Below, in pieces: positions 10,558-22,664 of a DNA stretch of 64,000 bases. Origin of the DNA: Boesenbergia rotunda (lineage: Eukaryota; Streptophyta; Magnoliopsida; Zingiberales; Zingiberaceae); the NCBI GenBank assembly GCA_024364735.1, contig JAGFNQ010009467.1:58345-122344 (forward strand). The letters are read 5' to 3'. The notes below the pieces were generated by a model. That model saw nothing but the letters and a program-made list of their open reading frames with translations. It did no database searches and was not told where the DNA came from. A program made the translations under genes and the position numbers. Positions within the stretch are counted from its first letter, which is position 1; every line of letters begins with the position of its first letter.

Positions 10558-12200
10558 ATGGAAGACATATTTGGGGATGACATCTACACTCCACCGCCCT
10601 ACGACCATGATGATCCCGACTATTGGAGGATGCAAATGAAGACGTGACTTGGAATGGAGTGGGGATGTAGGATAGCAATAGAAGAGCCCTTCAAAGTTCC
10701 AATGGACAAGCATGGAAAGAAGCTTCGTCCTAGATATTGGGACAAAGAGCAACAAGAACAATTTAGGGCAAATAAGAAGGTAATTGATATATTGGTAAAT
10801 CTTTTGCCTAATAGTGTGTTCAGTGGTGTAGGTAAATATGAGAATGCTTATGAATTGTGGGATAAGTTGGAAAATTATCACGAGAACCCTACACAAGATC
10901 AATTGATGGAAGAGCCCAAAGAGACAAGTAAAATGAGTCAAGAGGAGGAAAAAGAAAAGGAAGTGTCAATTTCATCAAGTGAAGACCCGAAATTGAGTGA
11001 TAAATCTTCCACCTCATCAAGAGAAGAAGAGGAGGTATCAAGCTCAAGGATTGAGGGGGAGGAGAGACCCTCATCTATACCGGAACAAGAGGAAGCATCC
11101 ACTTCATCCAAGGTTGAAGAAGAAGTCAACCTAGCCTCCACCTCCACGAAAGCGAAGAAAAAGGATCATATCACATGCTTTGGGTGTAATGAAATGGGAC
11201 ACTACAAAGATAAGTGTCCAAATGGTAAGAAAAAGGAGATACACTCTAAACCCATTTCAAATTCTCTTAAATCTAATGTGGGTTGTAGGATTGGAGAAGC
11301 CCAAGAGAAAAGAAGAAAAATTCGATGCTTCACATGTGGAGAGCTAGGGCACTACCACACCAAGTGCCCAAAGAAAGGTGAAATCAAGAAAATGGAGCAT
11401 CTAAGAAGATGGGAGAAGGAGGAAAGAAGAAGGGAAGAAGCTCACAACAAGGGTAAGGGAGGTAATTCCTAACCCTAAGTTAAAATGCAATTCAAATTTG
11501 AGCTCCTTCATGAATGATAAAAATAGAGTTAATTATTCATCCATGCATGCTAGAATTAATGAAAATTGTTTGCTTGTGCATAACCTTGTTTTTAAGTATA
11601 ATCATAGGAATAGGAGTAACAAGGTAGATCATAACCCTAAGAAAAGCATGCATCATGAATCCAAGACCTCTAGACCTAAGGATCAAGGCATTAACCCCCA
11701 AGAAGGGGAGACATGTGCCTAGGAACATGGGTAGGTCTAGGGATGTCCAAAGTGGACATATGGACACTAAGATTAGAAACTTAGAAAGGGAAAATCAAGC
11801 TTTGAGGGCAAGGCTTGATACATTAGAAAAGACCCTAGAAAGATTCAAGGTTGGATCTAAGGGTCTAGATATGATGTTGGGTAGTTTGAAGCCCAACTAT
11901 GATAGATCGGGTTTGGGATACCGGTCTAAGGTCTCCAATGCCAAGCAAAAGAAATATGCTGGGGAAGCATATAATCATGGCAAGAAGGAGAAGTCCAAGA
12001 ATGGCTAAGGGGTGCCATTCAAAGAGAAAGAAAACGACTTAACCAAAGACAAGGTGTCTAAGGTTAAGAAGGTCAGATTTGTAGGCCAAGAATCACCGGA
12101 GGCTCACCGGTGTGGCCTAGTATGGATTGAGTCACCTAGAGAGGTGGCTAGGGCTAAGAGCTCAAGGGGGAGCTCTAGGAGCCTTTGGGGTCCATGGTAA
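10558..12200 (+). pseudogene. gag of element B (copia/SIRE-like), broken
   Basis: The protein starts MEDIFGDDIYTPPPYD and has the copia gag core (YW..RM, then NAYELWDKLE). A long acidic Ser/Glu block follows, then two CCHC zinc knuckles, CFGCNEMGHYKDKC (about 11176-11217) and CFTCGELGHYHTKC (about 11329-11370), and a coiled-coil linker with GSKGLDMMLG and RSGLGYRSK. Breaks: a TGA at 10645-10647 where sister copy B2 has Trp; a frameshift near 11460 from loss of about 13 bp relative to B2; a stop at 12006-12008. Coding ends with SSRGSSRSLWGPW at 12200. In complete SIRE-type elements the linker leads into the protease; here nothing coding follows. Gag would form the particle and bind RNA; this copy cannot make it whole. 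Confidence 0.85.
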
Positions 12201-12412
12201 ATGGATTTCACGAAATGGTCTCTAGGAAGTCTAGAAAATTAGATGAAATGTGCCAAAAAGAGTTGGAAGTCTAAGGTGGGTCTTAACCCTAGAGAATTGA
12301 CACATTAAAAGGGGTTTTAGGGAGAAAAAGATGAAAATATGATTATATTGGGTAAAATTAGGTTTCAATGTTTGAATACCATATAATTCAATGATAGAAA
12401 TGACCTATGATC

Positions 12413-13553
12413 TGTTGGTGCCGGAAGCACCTAAGTCAAACATGTGTTTTGATAATGACAAAGGGTTCAGAAGTTAAGGTGTCATTGTGATCTAACAAGT
12501 TTAATAAGTGTGCAGGAAAGTCCTAGGTACACTAGGCAAGAAGTCCTGGCAAAGGGCTGGGCACCGAAGACCTGACCGGAAGTTGGGCAAGAAGTCCAGG
12601 TCGCGGACTGGGCATGAAGACCTAATCGAGAGGATTGGGCAAAAGTCCAACCGGAGGAGCCGGTTGGCAAAAGGTAAACTCTCCTGAGAGGAGTAGGTGA
12701 GGATGCGTTCCCCATGCGAGGGAACAGTAGGCGTCGGTTTGACCTAGGGTTCCATTTGGGAGATCCAAAGTCAAAACCAAGACAGCTTAAGCTGTAAATA
12801 ATGGCTAACATATTTGCTTCTTGTGTTTTGGAACTAACCTTGGTTGCAAGGAACGAAGGAACGTTGTTTCTGCAGCTCAGGCGCCTCAATGGAGTGAGGC
12901 GCCTCACTGGGCTAGGCGCCCAGATGGATACGGGCGCCCCAAGTGAAAGGCAAAACAGAACCATCGAAGCAAACTACCACGAAGCCTCTGGACCAAGTCA
13001 GCCTAGGCGCATATGTTAACACAGGCGCCCCCATCAGCCCAGGCGCCCCAGTGAAGGGGATAAGCGCTGACCGAGCCTGCAGATTGGAATTCTCGTAGGA
13101 GAGGCCACGTGTCAGGCGCCCCCATCGATACAGGCGCCCCTATGGCTACTATATAAGGGGGTTCACCCCCAATGCTTCAGTACAACTTCTTCCAACTGTT
13201 TTCTCCAAGCGCTTTGCTCCAAAAAGCCTCGTGCTCACGTCTCAAGCGCCAATGACGACCCGCGGCTCAGATTTCATTACTTTTTCGTCGTCGGTATAAA
13301 TTTTGTTAAAGTACTATACTTAATTTCATATTATATTCTTATACTTATTTGTGCGAATTATAGAATTGCCCAAAGTAAGCGGTCAAGGAGCGTGGGCCTT
13401 GTAGTAGGAGTCGATCTAGGCTCCGAACCAAGTAAAAGAAACTTGTTAGCATTGATTTTGTTTTTCCGCTGCGCAATCGCTCTAACTTTTAATACAAAAT
13501 TCTTCGATCGATATTCACCCCCTCCCCCTCTATCGATTTTCTCTGATCCAACA
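12413..13553 (+). mobile_element. solo LTR A2 (1141 bp)
   Basis: Starts TGTTGGTGCCGGAAGC and ends TCTGATCCAACA. Target duplication TGATC is exact (12408-12412 and 13554-13558). It carries the GGCGCC array and TATATAAG near 13150. It interrupts the noncoding part of element B. Confidence 0.94.
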
Positions 13554-15059
13554 TGATCAAGGATAAGAAGAAACATTGAGGAGAAATCACACTTTAGGAA
13601 AAGTTGGATTTCGTGCCAATCTTGGGATCCGGAGTACATTTGTTTGGAAACGTATTTTTCCCAAGTAGACATTGGCTCCACAAATCTCCCCACGAAATTT
13701 TAGATTTTTTGGAGATTTGTGGAATTATTTAGGCATTTCTAAAATTGGGCTGAAAACCTGAAATACAGGTATCAGTCAACTGATCTCAGCTCAGAAACAT
13801 TCTGTGAGTTTTGGCAGTCGACAGCCCCAGGGGCAGTCAACTAATCCATTAGGGTTAAATAGAAAAGGATATTGGATAATAGGATATGACCTTAAAATTA
13901 AATCCTTGATTATACTCCCTGAACAAAGGTTTGCCTCATGGGTTAATGGTGATTATATGAAATGAGGCCATATGGATAATTCAAGGAAGATTGATAAGTG
14001 AATATTTATCTAAGGTTAAGAGATAAGAAGAAGGAGAATTTTATCATATTAAGGACACATATGGAAAAGAAAAGAACTGAGGATAATTCCTTGTGTAAAT
14101 TGATAATGGTTAGAATTGGCAAACACAAGGAATCATGAATTGAGTTCAAAATTGATATAAAATGTCCATCTTTAAGGAAATTAGAGAATTGTACCAAAAT
14201 CCAAGTACATTTGATACTTTCATGAAACAATATCTTTCTAGGATAGGGAATATCCTAGCAAATGTGCTTGCAAACCTTTAGAGTTTTCAAGGTTTTGTTG
14301 AGTTCTTTTTGGCACTAGGGATAAGGTTGCTTGGGGCAATTCTTTGATAGTGTCAAAGGTAGAAGAACAAGGGTGTTAAGTTGGGTAGAACTTAACCGGT
14401 ATCAAGGTGTTAAGTTGGGTATAACTTCACATAGGTAAACTGAAAATTGGGAGAAGGCATAGGTTAAGGGGGAGGTTGCCTCCTAGTTGTCTTAATTTTC
14501 ATAGAAAATTTTTGGGTTTTGTGTCAAACTTGGGAATGATGATAGATACATGGTTGGATGTATTTTTCCCAAGTTGGTATAGGTACCACAATGTTCTCCA
14601 AAAAATTTGGAAATTTTTGGAGATTTGTGGAATTTCTGGCGCAATTCTGAAATTGGCCAGAAAGACTGAATTTCAGAGTATCAGTCGACTGCCAACAGGG
14701 GCAGTCGACTAGTTAGGGCTGGTGTGGGTATCCAGCAACTGACTTGTGACCAAATGATGAAAAACAAGTATATGGGGGTCTAGTACATTGTGTTTAGGAT
14801 CATTAGGGATTAAAAGAACCGATAATTGGGATATTATTGGGGTCTTTTTGATGTATGGCAAAGGGGGAGAAGTGTTGGGTTTAATTTGGGAAACCAAACA
14901 CACCTTTGCATGAAACCCTAGGTTTAGGGGGACCTAAGATTAAGCGGGAGCATGATTGCTCCATTCTTGGAGTAAGGGGGACCTTGGAGAGGTTCTTAAA
15001 AAGCCTTTGTAAGTCCAATGTAGGGGGAGCTTTGGAGAAGCTTTAAAAAGCCCATTTTG

Positions 15060-15245
15060 GTGAAAAGTCCTAACTTGGAGGGCTAGGTGTGGAAAAGTCC
15101 TAACTTGGAGGGTTAGGTGTGACAAAGTCCTAACTTGGAGGGTTAGGTGTGAAAAATTCCTAACTGGGAGGGTTAGGTGTGGGGAGCCTTGGGATAGGTT
15201 TTAAAAAGCCTGTTTCGGAAAATTCCTAACTTGGAGGGTTAAGTG
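15060..15245 (+). repeat. 30-bp tandem repeat in element B
   Basis: Five units of AGTCCTAACTTGGAGGGTTA with a GGTGTGGAAA tail. Element B2 has related units at about 25540-25660. Confidence 0.85.
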
Positions 15246-15402
15246 TGGGATGCCTTGGGAAAGGATCCATGTATGCATTGCATATGCATTGACGATGTAA
15301 GTCCAAGATAGAGTCTTGGCAACGTAAGTCCAGTTGTTTGTTTAGCATGTTTGTTATCTATTATTATTTGTTTTCCCTAACTTAAACGTATTGCCAAACA
15401 TC

Positions 15403-15415
15403 AAAAAGGGGGAGA
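15403..15415 (+). promoter_or_regulatory. polypurine tract of element B
   Basis: AAAAAGGGGGAGA directly before the 3' LTR. Confidence 0.85.
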
Positions 15416-15416
15416 T

Positions 15417-16469
15417 TGTTGAGGCAATCTGTGATCCGAAGTGATCATGAGTTTTGATGTTTGGGCAAAGGGTTTAAGTTAGGTTTACCCTTGTGTATTT
15501 GATATGTGTATGTGAGTGTGCAGGTTGTTCAGGTTACTCATATTGATTCAGCTGGACGACCTCGGTACGGTGAAGGGTGACATGGAGACAAGCTGGAGGC
15601 TTGTGTGTGCACCTGAGGGACCTTGGTAGAGCAGGGACGATGAGCTGACGGGCGCGGACTTCGAGGCATGAGTGAAGGATGGCATGGAGGCAAGCTAGAG
15701 GCTTGTGTGCATCCGAGGGACGGGAGCCGAAGATGAAGAGGGCGCAAAGGCAATAGTCGAGGTTGTTGGTGAGGAGTCAGTTGAGTCATGAGGGTACGAG
15801 TGTTGTGTGATTATACTCGGGAAATCCTAGGGTTCGAGTGCAGAGTGAAATGTACTCGGGAAGGGTGGCCTTAGGTGTGTGAGTGGACCAGTTGACTGCC
15901 CTGGGAGGTAGTCGACTGATGAAACTCATAGAATATTTTTGGCTGGGGACCAGTCGACTGCTCTGGGAGCAGTCGACTGGTAAAGTCAAAAACTAGTCAG
16001 AGCAGTCGACTGGTAAAGTCAAAAACTAGTCGTTGCAGCGAGCCGTTGGACTGCTGTTTGGCTGGCACCAGTTGACTGGTAAAGGGGCAGTTGACTGGTG
16101 GTGAGGGTTTTCAGCCCGAGTCCTATTTAAGAGGACTTCGTGTTGGCTGAAAGGTTTGACGAGTTTGGTCTTGGTTAAAGGCCAAACAGTAGTCTTGGTG
16201 CTCAGGTGTTGTCGAAGTGCTGTAGCGAGGTTTCTCCACCAACAAGGAGCGACAAGGGCTAGCCGGAGGTTATCCGAGGAGTGATCCACCGAAGGATTCT
16301 TGGATTAGTCACCCTTCGGGGTGGATACCAAGTAAATCTCTCTTGTTAGCATTGTTTACATTATTAGTTTTGTTGTATTGTATATTTCGCTTGCGCAACT
16401 AACCGTGTAGGAAGAAAGAGTTCGAAAAAGTGCTATTCACCCCCCTCTAGCAACCGGATCGATCTAACA
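15417..16469 (+). mobile_element. 3' LTR of element B (1053 bp)
   Basis: Runs from TGTTGAGGCAATCTGTG to GGATCGATCTAACA. It contains repeated CAGTCGACTG palindromes (about 15890-16100) before TATTTAAG at 16124. Confidence 0.9.
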
Positions 16470-17212
16470 CTCGAGACGTCCGTTCGTCAACCCGTCTCTA
16501 CTTCTGTCTGCAGCTCCCGACTGGCTAAGGCTTCTGCCCGATCTTCCGGATCAGGAGTTCGGTGCCCTGTCCACAACCAGGACTTATTGCCGAACCCTCA
16601 GTCAGTTCTTCGGTGCCCAGTCCACGACCAGGACTTATTGCCCAACCCTCGGTCAGGATTTCGTGCCTAGTCCACGACTAGGACTTATTGCCCAACCCTC
16701 GGTCAAGACTTCGTGCCTAGGTTAACTAGGACTTTGCTTTACCTTGATAAAGACCTCTTTTGCTAGTCATATTAATCCTGACTAGACTTCTCTTCTGCCA
16801 AACATCAAGTCCTGTTTGGCTTACTCCTTGGTCTAACTGACCAACCCTGGGTTTTTTGCTAAACATCATATCCTGTTTAGCTAACCCTTGTTCTGACTAA
16901 TCAAACCTCAGTATATTAACCAGATTTAATCTAGGTTTGATCATCCTGCCAAACATCAAGTCATGTTTGGCTTACCACCTTAACCAACCCTGGGATCTGG
17001 TTGACTTTGCCAAACATCAGATCTTGTTTGCCTAAACCTTTGTCAACCAGATCAATCCTAGGTTAACCCTACCAAACATAAGGTCTTGTTTGGTTTAACC
17101 CTTGATCACTTTGACTAACCCTTACCATGTCTAACATATATAACTAACTTAAGTATATTGTTAAACATCGAAACATTAGAGGAAGACATCACTGATGCAT
17201 CTTGCACCAACA
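16470..17212 (-). mobile_element. LTR fragment of element C, split by element B
   Basis: Read on the minus strand it starts TGTTGGTGCAAGATGC after the polypurine motif AATAGGAGAGAT. It has a distant A-type U3 with repeated CCAGGACTTATTGCC-type units (16550-16720). It stops at 16470, where element B is inserted. Confidence 0.7.
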
Positions 17213-18178
17213 ATCTCTCCTATTTTGATGTTTGACAATAACTTAAGTTAGATTAGGTCTAAGGGTTAAATCTCGGTTTAATCCTTTGGGAGAAATTGAA
17301 AAAAAATCTAACTCCAACCCTTCTCTCCGCCTTTGATAGACATAAAAAAAAAATTACAAAAAATTTGCACCGACAATGAGATTTATAAAAATATATATAA
17401 CTTAAGTCTTTTTCCCTTTATAAGATCATTTCTCTCCTCCTTTTGAAAATATTTAGGATAAATTTTTGAATGCATATATAATTTTTGAAAAAATTTCAAA
17501 ACTCTTCCCCCTTTTTGAGAAAAACTACGTACTTGGTTTATATAAATAAAACTTAATTACACCAACAATAGGGGGAAAATATATATGTTAATAAATTGAA
17601 CTTCCCTAAGACTGACAACAATCCTAGGAATCTTGTTGATCACAAGAAAATTCCTATGTGTCTTAGGGATGAATATATTTTAAAAAAAATTGTTTTGAAA
17701 ATATAATAATTTTCTTGATTTGGTTTCTTTTCCCGTTGTTAACTACAAAAAAATTTTCCTAAGTGTCCTGGAAAATTTTTCAAACTCAAGATGAGATGAA
17801 TTTTTAAAGACTTTGTTCAAAAGATGGAAAGATTTTCACAAAGTCTTTTTTAAGATTGAGAAAAAATGATTTTGAAATGATAGTGTTTTGAAAAGAGAAT
17901 AATATGTTTTCAAAATGATTTTGAAAATATACTGTATGAAAACATAATATTTTTGAAATATTTAATAGTTCTTTTAATTTGACCTCCCCTAAACCTATCA
18001 CAGTCTTAAAAAAGCTTGTTGACTACATGTGATCTTCCACTGAGTCTTAGAGTTTGATTCAAATGAAAAGAATTATCTAATAATTTTTCAAAAAAAAAAT
18101 CAGAAAACAGAATCAATTTCTTTTGACTAGAACTCCCCTTAAACCTGACACAATCTTAGGAATCCTTAGAGATCATTT

Positions 18179-18866
18179 GTAGTGACTCGGCCCCTCTAGC
18201 CCCATTCAGGTGACTCTCTAGGCCAGGCCCTACGGTCTTCCCACCCCTGGCAGTGGGTTTTTGCCTTCCCCAGATTCGAACCCTAGACCTCCAGGTCAAG
18301 TACAAAGGTTCCTTGAATCTGGTAGTCAATTGAGCCGCTACCAGGATTCATAAACTCTAGTACTTAGCCTGGAGGTCTAGAGTTCAAATCCTGGGGAAGG
18401 CAAAAATCCATTGGCCAGGGGTGGGAAGACCTAGTGAGTAACGATACGGTCGACAGTCGACGACCTAAGGGGTCGTCAAAGATGGGTCGCCAAATGTTGA
18501 TTTGGCCGACAATGGGGGCCGAGTCGTTACAATAAAAAGGCACCTTTTAATGTAGCGACTCGGCTCCTCTAGCCCCATTCGGGCAGCTCTCTAGGCTGGG
18601 CCCTACGGTCTTCCCACCCCTGGCAGTGGGTTTTTGCCTTCCTCATATTCGAACCCTAGACCTCCAGGTTAAGTACAAAGGTTCCTTGAATCTGGTAGCC
18701 ATGTGAGGGCTCACTTGGCTACCAGATTCGAGGAACCTTTGTACTTGACCTGGAGGTCTTGGGTTCGAATCTGGGGAAGGTAAAGACCCACTGCCAAGGG
18801 TGGGAAGACCATAGGGCCCGGCCTAGAGAGCTGCCTGAATGGGGCTAAAGGGGTCGAGTCGCTACA
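18179..18866. repeat. two palindromic (foldback) elements with tRNA-like arms
   Basis: Two inverted-repeat units, 18179-18530 and 18551-18866, are joined by AATAAAAAGGCACCTTTTAA. Ends read GTAGTGACTCGGCC and GGCCGAGTCGTTAC. In each arm a box B-like GGTTCGAATC lies next to TGGAGGTCTAG; the centre carries box A-like GGCTCAATTG sequence. Flanks show a short direct repeat (TCATT), so the pair seems to have moved into element C as one unit. Confidence 0.75.
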
Positions 18867-20194
18867 TCATTAAGGATATTTCCTATGTGTCTTTAGAGTT
18901 TATCCAAATCAAAAGAGCAATTAGCACATTTTTGAAATAAGTTTTGAGATAATATTATAGTTTTCAAGGAAATAATTTTTGAAAAATATTTTGAAGGATA
19001 TAATAAGTTTTTGAAACATTTTTTGAAAATGTATTTTGAAATGATGATATTTTTAAAACATATATCATTTTAAAATATCTAAATTTTCAAAAAGAATAAT
19101 TTTTGAAATGATGATTATTTTTAAGACCATTTTGAAAAGATATAAATTTTGAAAAACATAATTTTGAAAAAAAAAAACTCCCCCTGAACCTGACACCTTC
19201 TGGCTACCCTTATTAACTACAAGGACCTCTACCTAAGTATCTTAAGGGACTCTAATGTTGACTTAAAAGGCTTGTGTCTATGTGCGTAGGTCAAACAAAT
19301 TTTGAAAAGATATATAAATTTTTGAATACGTATTTATAAATAAACAATCAGGCAAGCATGAAATTCATAAAAATATTATTATGTTTAAACATTATTTTGA
19401 AAATATATTTTTAAGAAAATATCCTAAAGATTTTGAAAACATTTTGAAAAACATTTGTCAATTAATTAGTCCTTAACATCTCACCCATTCTAAATGTCTC
19501 AATACAAGCAAGCATGGTTGCCTTATGGGTGTATTGTGAGATGCTTGAATCATTTTTCTCAATTTAATTTATAGATTGATTGACCTTGAGTTAGATTCAA
19601 TTTTTAACAATTTATAATTTAAAAGCATATTTCAATAATTGACATCCAGGTCTTGGCGAGGCATAAGGTCTTCTTTCGCCAAAGCCTTATTGGATCATCA
19701 ATCCATTCCTTAGACAAAGCCTTTTAAAGAAAAAATACCTTTATTTTACTCTTTGAAAAAATCTGGTCTAACTAGTCTAAGATGTGGCGAGGTAGCTTCA
19801 GCTAGTTCCACTTAGCTAGGCCAAGCTTCCCTAACGTACTATCATCTCGCCCCATCCTGGTACTATGTTAGACAAGTATCAATCAATCTTTTTCCTATCT
19901 AACCGTTCTAAATTAAGCATGAAAAGTAAACTAGCATTTATGACATGGCAGATATATATAAACGAATGCATGTACATGGCATTTATACATGAGTCAAACA
20001 AATCAAAACATTTTATTAGATTTCAAATAATGTATCAAATTCTCGATTTGAAACATATCGTGTGAATTTGCAAATATGCCAACCCACTTTGACATATTTA
20101 TTGTTATTTAGTTGGATGTTTCGGTTGGTTAGGATTTTATTTGGTTTCATATCTAAAGGTAATTAGTTAGAACTTAGTTCGTGTATTTTGTTGA

Positions 20195-20645
20195 ATTAAG
20201 GATTGAATTGTTAATTAAGATTAAAATTATTACGAATTAAGTAGGATTAAACTTATTAAGAATTAATTAGGGTAAAAATTGTTAGAAATTAATTAGAGTA
20301 AAAATTGTTATGAATTAATTAATTAGAGTTAAAATTGTTAAGAATTAATTACTTAGAGTTAAAATTGTTAAGAATTAATTAGAGTTAAATGATTAAGAAT
20401 TAATTAGAGTTAGAATTACTATGGATTAATTAGAGTTAAAATTATTATGGATTAATTAGAGTTAAAATTATTAAGAATTAATTGATGTTATTAAAGTTAA
20501 GAATTAATTAAGAATTAATTAAGGTTTAGGAATTAATTAAGAATTAATTAAGGTTTAAAAATTAATTTAAGTTGTTAAGAATTAATTAGGATTTAATTAT
20601 TTGAATTTAAGATTTAATTAGAATTTTAGCTATTAAGAATTAGTG
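20195..20645. repeat. AT-rich tandem repeat
   Basis: Units of about 24-26 bp, GAGTTAAAATTGTTAAGAAT plus TAATTA, repeated with drift more than ten times. No coding. Confidence 0.85.
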
Positions 20646-20886
20646 TTTAAATTATTTAAAAATTAATGTTGCAGTTATTAATTAAAGATTAAATTGTTGA
20701 TAGTTTTGGGTCTAGTTGCATCATTTTTATTAATTCAAAAATATCTGAATAATCTACTTTTTTTTCATTCAATTCTTCAAGTTTATCTAATACTTTTGCT
20801 TTGTTTGAATTTTTGTAGACTTTATTAAATGTAGCTTTAATTCTAAGAAATTCTTTTTCCTCCACTTCCTCATTATCAAAATTATA

Positions 20887-21714
20887 TTATTCTTCATCTT
20901 CGTAGTAGGTAGAGTAATTTTCATGGTTGTTTATTAAATTTGTAGTATTATATTCCAGATCAATAACATTAACTAAGAATTGACTATCATCTTTAATATT
21001 ATCTTCAATATTATCTAGAGTTTTATCTTTAATATTCTCAGAATTAATTTCAGAAATATTAGAATTAATAATAATTTCATTATTATCCTCAAAATTTTCA
21101 AAATTGATAGTAATATTAATTAAGGTATTATCGTTATTAATTGAAATATTGTCATTCTTAACATTATCAAAAATTAAAGGATTATTAATTTCAATTTTAT
21201 CTTTATCTTCAGAATTATCAACAATATTATTATTATTCATATCAGCATTATCAGATAAAATATTAAAATTAATTCTAAAAATTATTGCATTGATATTAAT
21301 GATTAAAGAATTAATGTCCGATATTTTAGTATTATCAATATTTGGTAATTTGTCATTCAATAACTTAAGTTGATTATGCAAAAGATCTAGTTTATCCGAA
21401 AAATTAACAGAGTTATCTAAATTATCAAAATTACTGTATACCTGTGTAGGAATTTGAAAATTATTGCCAATATAAACTTTTTATACCTTGGTCAAACACT
21501 GATTCTTGTAGTATCCGTGCTTTTGACATTTGAAGCACTGGATATGGCTCTTGTCCCTCCGAACTCCTAGCGCTAGTACCTCCCTTGCCGCCGATGGTGA
21601 AGAACAATTATTACTAGTAGGACACTGGTTTTTATAGTGTCCTCTCTCCCTGCACTTAAAACATATTATATGAAACTTGAATTTTGACATAATTAAGAAA
21701 AATACTTGATTCAC
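20887..21714 (-). pseudogene. gag remnant of element C with two CCHC knuckles and Asn-rich block
   Basis: The minus-strand frame at 21481-21714 encodes MSKFKFHIICFKCRERGHYK and continues through two CCHC knuckles, CFKCRERGHYKNQC and CFKCQKHGYYKNQC, joined by a short Ser/Ala linker. A second open frame (20887-21381) is 164 residues of Asn/Asp/Ile-rich low complexity ending NLINNHENYSTYYEDEE. It lies downstream in the same element and may be a repeat-expanded acidic region of gag. The core gag fold upstream of the knuckles is not visible between 21715 and the primer site, so the gene is 5'-deleted. RNA binding is the family role of the knuckles; the Asn-rich part has no assigned role. Confidence 0.6.
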
Positions 21715-21795
21715 CCCTGGCTCCCCCTCAATTCCTAGCTTCTTTGCTCCGTCGGTTGTTAGTCCGGTGAAGAGCTACCAGGCTTTGATACTACT

Positions 21796-22664
21796 TGTAG
21801 GATCGATGCCGTCAATAGAGGGGGGGTGAATATCGACTCGAACATATGTCGGAAAGCTTCGTCTTTTAAAAAGAAACTTGGTCGCAACTGAGAACGTTGA
21901 TTCCAAGGCAGTGGACGCTTCAATAAAAATCTCCTTATAGCGGAGAAGCCTTACAACAAAAGCACGCTCAGAGATTTTACAAGTGAATTAATTGCCTCTC
22001 TAAAGCTAAAACTCTAAGCCTATTTATAGCCTAAGAGAATAAATCTGGATTGTTGATTGTTGATGAATTTTCTCTTGGTCGTTGATCCATGGATGTAATC
22101 TGGACGGTTGATTATGGATGGGATTAAACTGCATCCATTAGATCTTTTAAGAGATAATGTTTAATTAAAACTTTATCTTCTGTCCAAGACATTACTGTTG
22201 TGATCTCCAATTTATTGTATTTGCCTGCAACCCAAGTGGTAAGTATGGAGTCATGTGTTGCCTGAGGTTTCGGGTTTGAATCCGTTTAGCAACAAATAAA
22301 TCTCCTCTTTATAAGGAGTTTTTTGGTTCTTCGACTTCTGGATGATTTCTGGTCAACGGGAGTTAGGCTCACCCGAACTTGACTCCGGCCTTTTGCCCCT
22401 CGAGCGTGCTTCCTCCCGGCTTCCCATTCCTCGGATGTCGCGCACACCCTTCTCAATCCATCGGCATACTCTTTCACATCTTCCACGTCCCTCGGATTGC
22501 GCCGAGCCCGTCGGCTCACTTCCCCGCACAATCCTTCTCATTCGTTACGTCTTACGCTCGACATCCTCCGTACCTAAGCTCCAGCACACTTAGTAGAGGG
22601 ATTAGAAAACACAGGACCTAACTTAACCTAGTTGATCACATCAAAACTAACCGGGGTACCAACA
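21796..22664 (-). mobile_element. LTR bordering element C on the right (869 bp)
   Basis: On the plus strand it reads TGTAGGATCGATGCCGTC to GGGGTACCAACA, next to the primer-site remnant on its left. It has the usual GAGGGGGGGTGAATATCGA end. It does not resemble the LTR at 16470-17212, so the two may not belong to one insertion. Right of it a family D LTR resumes in mid-sequence (CTCAAGTGGATAAAG). Confidence 0.7.

Larger units (their letters stand above)
12201..15402 (+). other. noncoding internal region of element B
   Basis: Apart from the solo LTR at 12413-13553 this stretch has no supported ORF. It includes stray CAGTCGACTG-like motifs (13750-13850, 14680-14710) and ATGGCAAAGGGGGAGAAG at about 14850, a polypurine-like motif. 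The block occupies the place of pol in complete elements. Confidence 0.7.
9578..16469 (+). mobile_element. LTR retrotransposon B, copia-like, gag-only
   Basis: Order: 5' LTR remnant (9578-10485), primer site, gag (10558-12200), noncoding DNA with a solo A-type LTR, polypurine tract, and complete 3' LTR (15417-16469). There is no pol: after gag all frames are closed. The 5' LTR lacks its first about 92 bp here because element A is inserted in it. Right of the element the sequence starts CTCGA, the expected target duplication, whose partner is outside the window. B2 (24486-31843, minus) is a sister copy. Confidence 0.85.
17213..21795 (-). mobile_element. internal region of element C, mostly noncoding
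   Basis: On the minus strand it runs from a primer-site remnant (GCTTTGATACTA on plus, 21782-21793) through a gag remnant to a polypurine motif at 17213-17225. Between 17213 and 19860 it has diverged modules like those in element F: CCTAAACCTGACACAATCTTAGGA followed by an AAGGATT...CCTATGTGTCTTAG part, alternating with TTTTGAAAA-rich DNA. The block at 19640-19860 (GGTCTTGGCGAGGC, then AGTCTAAGATG, then CGCCCCATCC) matches 51530-51775 of F in reverse. No pol is seen. Confidence 0.6.

Noticed and set aside
20887..21714. Integrated pararetrovirus coat-protein region
   Set aside because: CCHC knuckles with an Asn-rich frame could suggest it, but LTR, primer site and polypurine tract of a copia-like element frame the region.
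22286..22621. ORFs on both strands with Arg/Pro-rich peptides
   Set aside because: They lie wholly in an LTR (21796-22664).
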